From contig JAJYOQ010000150.1 of NCBI GenBank assembly GCA_021796135.1, positions 1 through 8,849 on the forward strand: a DNA stretch of 8,849 nt, given 5' to 3'. Below the pieces are notes generated by a model. That model was not told where the DNA came from, made no database searches, and was given only the letters and a program-made list of their open reading frames with translations. Positions 7,057 through 8,849 of the stretch are shown in pieces. Within the stretch, counting starts at the first letter, position 1, and each line of letters begins with the position of its first letter. The position numbers and the translations under genes are program-made. This DNA is from Bacteroidota bacterium. Its GTDB lineage: Bacteria; Bacteroidota; Ignavibacteria; Ignavibacteriales; Ignavibacteriaceae.

Positions 7057-7062
7057 TCTTTT

Positions 7063-7932
7063 ATGAAGTATATAAAAATATTATTTCCGCTTTTTATTTC
7101 ATTTATGTTTATGGAATGCGGCAACCCCGGCGTTAATGTAGATAACGCACCTTATGAGCCTAAAATAACCGTTGAAGGATATTTATATTGCGGTGAATCA
7201 ATCAATAATATTAAGCTAATGAGGAATTACGCACTCGGTACTCCTGTCGATCAGAGCGGTCTTTATCTTACGCCTGCATCCAATAATGTAACTGCTACGA
7301 TAAATGGTTTACCTCTCACCTTTGATCCCCAGACCAATACTTATTATAACGGCCAGGTCATTGTAGATTACGGTAAAGCATACACACTCGAAGTTTATGC
7401 TACAATAGATGGAAAGAGGCTTCATACAACATCAACTACAACAACACCGCAAAAAGGATTTCTAGTTCTCAATAAGAACCTAGGTCAGTTTGCCTATAAC
7501 ACAAACCCTATTATTATAAATTTTAATACTTCTCCCGGAACAGGCTTTTATATTTTCTCAGTCGTTCCGGATTCTGCAAGCACAAATAATTTTATTTACA
7601 ATAACGTTTTTAGATCAAATCTGGATTCTGCTAAGGTGGAGAGTAATCTTAATGATTATAAATTTAGATATGAAACTTTGAATAATATTGATTCTTATAC
7701 CGGTAGTATTTATCCCTTTACTATAAACATTAGAGATACTTGGTTCTATAGCACATACACCGTTATTGCTTATGCAGGCGATACAAATTTCAAAGACTAC
7801 TTAATGACCGCTCCGTCGGTGCAGGAATTTGACGGCAACTTTCATGAGCCTGTTCAAATATTTAACGGCGATGGCATCGGAGTATTTGCTTCAGCTATAA
7901 AAGACACGGTTACTTTTTCAATAATTAAATAA
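7063..7932 (+). CDS. DUF4249-like (putative outer-membrane lipo)protein, partner of the TonB-dependent receptor
   Basis: A 289-residue exported protein. From the ATG at 7063 it begins with a lysine-containing n-region and hydrophobic core (MKYIKILFPLFISFMFM) leading to C19 (MEC-GN), the likely lipidation site, although Glu before the Cys is unusual for a lipobox. The body starts with PYEPKITVEGYLYCGESINNIKLMRNYALGT (30-60), the pattern typical of DUF4249 proteins, followed by a beta-rich part with KAYTLEVYATIDGKRLHTTSTTTTPQKG (105-132). It closes with GIGVFASAIKDTVTFSI. DUF4249 genes commonly follow TonB-dependent receptor genes in Bacteroidota; a role as a surface ligand-binding partner like SusD is plausible but unproven. 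It is 53 nt downstream of the receptor gene and probably co-transcribed. The frame upstream to 7030 is open but is not supported by a ribosome binding site. Confidence 0.75.
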   Translation: MKYIKILFPLFISFMFMECGNPGVNVDNAPYEPKITVEGYLYCGESINNIKLMRNYALGTPVDQSGLYLTPASNNVTATINGLPLTFDPQTNTYYNGQVIVDYGKAYTLEVYATIDGKRLHTTSTTTTPQKGFLVLNKNLGQFAYNTNPIIINFNTSPGTGFYIFSVVPDSASTNNFIYNNVFRSNLDSAKVESNLNDYKFRYETLNNIDSYTGSIYPFTINIRDTWFYSTYTVIAYAGDTNFKDYLMTAPSVQEFDGNFHEPVQIFNGDGIGVFASAIKDTVTFSIIK

Positions 7933-7966
7933 TCTAAGTAATTATTGTGAGTCTAACTATTATCCT

Positions 7967-7984
7967 TAACTTTTTGAAAAGTTA
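7967..7984. terminator. Weak bidirectional hairpin between convergent genes
   Basis: TAACTTTT-TG-AAAAGTTA is a perfect 8-bp inverted repeat in the 64-nt gap between the convergent DUF4249-like and WG-repeat genes. The position is right for a shared terminator, and the arms themselves carry short T runs for both directions, but the stem is AT-rich and no separate U-tract follows, so termination strength is doubtful. Confidence 0.3.
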
Positions 7985-7996
7985 CTCTCCCGGCAA

Positions 7997-8734
7997 TTAA
8001 TCTTCGAAATATTCGGTTCCGGATTTAGCAAGATATCCCCATTTGCCTCCGGATTTGACTATCACGAGAGTATCATTTCTATCTGTAATTTCATCATACT
8101 TTATCGGGGTTATTCCTCTTCCTTTGATATTAATTAAGCCCCACCAACCGTTTAATTCTACCTTTGCAACTCCATCCATAAACTCACTTACCGATGAATA
8201 GTTATTATTGATTACCATTCTTCCTTCCATGTTAATGTAACCCCATTTGCCATCCAGTTTAACGGGTACTAACCCTTCACTGAATTTCCCAATATCTTCG
8301 TATTTCGGAGAAATCATTTGTTTCCCTGTTATATCTACAAATCCCCATTTCCCATTTAACATTACTGGAAATAAGTCATTAAAATATTCTCCGATTCTAT
8401 TATATTGCGCCGGTATAATTTCCTGACCGCTTGAATTAATCACTCCCCATTTTCCGCTGAATACTTCAGATCCTTCTTTCCTTTTTACACCGAAATTGAT
8501 CTTTGCAAACCCGTTTCTGAAATCTTCGACTTCGTCATATTTAATATCTGTTATCTCTTTGCCGCTCTCATTAATAAAACCCCACTTATTGTTCAACTGT
8601 ACCCTTACAAATCCCTCATGAAAATCACCTACAAAATCGTACTGAACCTGTATAATGATTTTTTTATTCTTTTCGCAGAAACCCCATTTATCTTTTTTCC
8701 TGTAAGGGATCAGTTTATGCTTTTGGTCATTCAT
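7997..8734 (-). CDS. WG-repeat protein (seven repeats)
   Basis: A 245-residue protein made almost wholly of WG beta-repeats. The Trp-Gly pair occurs at residues 17, 51, 96, 130, 164, 198 and 232: the spacing is exactly 34 residues except between the second and third copies, where 11 extra residues (around FGVKRKEGSEV, 81-91) make it 45. The consensus unit reads roughly xKYDxIxxFxxGLxxVxLNGKWGFINxxG. There is no signal peptide or membrane segment, so it is probably cytoplasmic, unlike some WG-repeat proteins that carry extra domains. WG repeats are thought to be binding scaffolds; no partner or activity can be named. The ATG at 8734 has AGGAGT (8743-8748) 8 nt upstream. It runs convergent to the receptor unit and no other gene on its strand is within the window. 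Confidence 0.9.
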   Translation of the reverse strand: MNDQKHKLIPYRKKDKWGFCEKNKKIIIQVQYDFVGDFHEGFVRVQLNNKWGFINESGKEITDIKYDEVEDFRNGFAKINFGVKRKEGSEVFSGKWGVINSSGQEIIPAQYNRIGEYFNDLFPVMLNGKWGFVDITGKQMISPKYEDIGKFSEGLVPVKLDGKWGYINMEGRMVINNNYSSVSEFMDGVAKVELNGWWGLINIKGRGITPIKYDEITDRNDTLVIVKSGGKWGYLAKSGTEYFED

Positions 8735-8849
8735 AATGTTTTACTCCTATTATAATTACTGCTCCTCACCTTACGCAGTAACCACTCTTTGGAATTATGA
8801 AATACCGGAATAATGAAAGATACTATTTAATTCCATTATTCTATTACTG
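8735..8849. other. Upstream region of the WG-repeat gene
   Basis: It holds the ribosome binding site at 8743-8748 and nested weak inverted repeats: GGAATTA (8791-8797) with TAATTCC (8828-8834), and GAATAATG (8808-8815) with CATTATTC (8834-8841). These could be part of a regulatory site or of a repeat continuing past the window end. No gene was seen. Confidence 0.35.

Noticed and set aside
7030..7062. Upstream ATG start for the DUF4249-like gene
   Set aside because: No ribosome binding site precedes 7030, whereas the ATG at 7063 has AAGAGG at ideal spacing and gives a normal export signal.
1..8849. Possible depletion of GGNCC sites as a sign of restriction pressure
   Set aside because: Only a handful would be expected in an AT-rich window of this size, and two are present; a genome-wide count would be needed to say anything.

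Overview
The window reads as AT-rich chromosomal DNA from a Bacteroidota/Ignavibacteriota-type bacterium. The pointers are a TonB-dependent outer-membrane receptor with an N-terminal carboxypeptidase-regulatory-like domain followed by a DUF4249-type protein, a WG-repeat protein, and the particular epimerase and SRPBCC families. Several genes have recognisable Shine-Dalgarno sites (AAGGA, AGGAG), which fits the Ignavibacteria side of that group. The exact taxon cannot be fixed from the sequence alone.

Layout, left to right. (1) Positions 1-553 (minus) hold the N-terminal 184 residues of an NAD(P)-dependent extended-SDR epimerase, cut by the window edge. (2) Positions 554-1012 are non-coding and contain a MITE-like element of about 167 bp (661-827): imperfect 20-bp terminal inverted repeats (17 of 20 match) enclosing two strong G+C-rich hairpins. 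(3) Positions 1013-1465 (minus) encode an SRPBCC/AHSA1-like protein. (4) Positions 1715-4300 (minus) form a compact restriction-modification cassette, transcribed methyltransferase (533 aa), then a 63-aa acidic protein of unknown function, then a TdeIII-like restriction endonuclease (258 aa), with gaps of 13 and 2 nt. (5) Positions 4301-4636 are the divergent control region between this cassette and the receptor gene. (6) Positions 4637-7932 (plus) are a two-gene unit: a TonB-dependent receptor (790 aa) and a DUF4249-like, probably lipoprotein, partner (289 aa when the better start at 7063 is used). (7) Positions 7997-8734 (minus) encode a WG-repeat protein of seven repeats, convergent with the receptor unit.

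How the parts work together. The methyltransferase should protect host DNA from the endonuclease encoded at the end of the same operon. It carries an N-terminal helix-turn-helix/excisionase-like domain. Directly at its start codon lie three GTGTA direct repeats spaced exactly 10 bp apart, just downstream of a plausible sigma-70-like promoter (TTAACA, 18 bp, TAAAAT). This suggests, as inference, that the methyltransferase represses its own operon and so takes the place of a separate controller protein. The 63-aa protein between methyltransferase and nuclease has no assigned role and is the least explained gene here. The receptor and its DUF4249 partner probably form an outer-membrane uptake pair analogous to SusC/SusD, substrate unknown.

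No rRNA, tRNA, CRISPR array, integrase or intact insertion sequence was seen.
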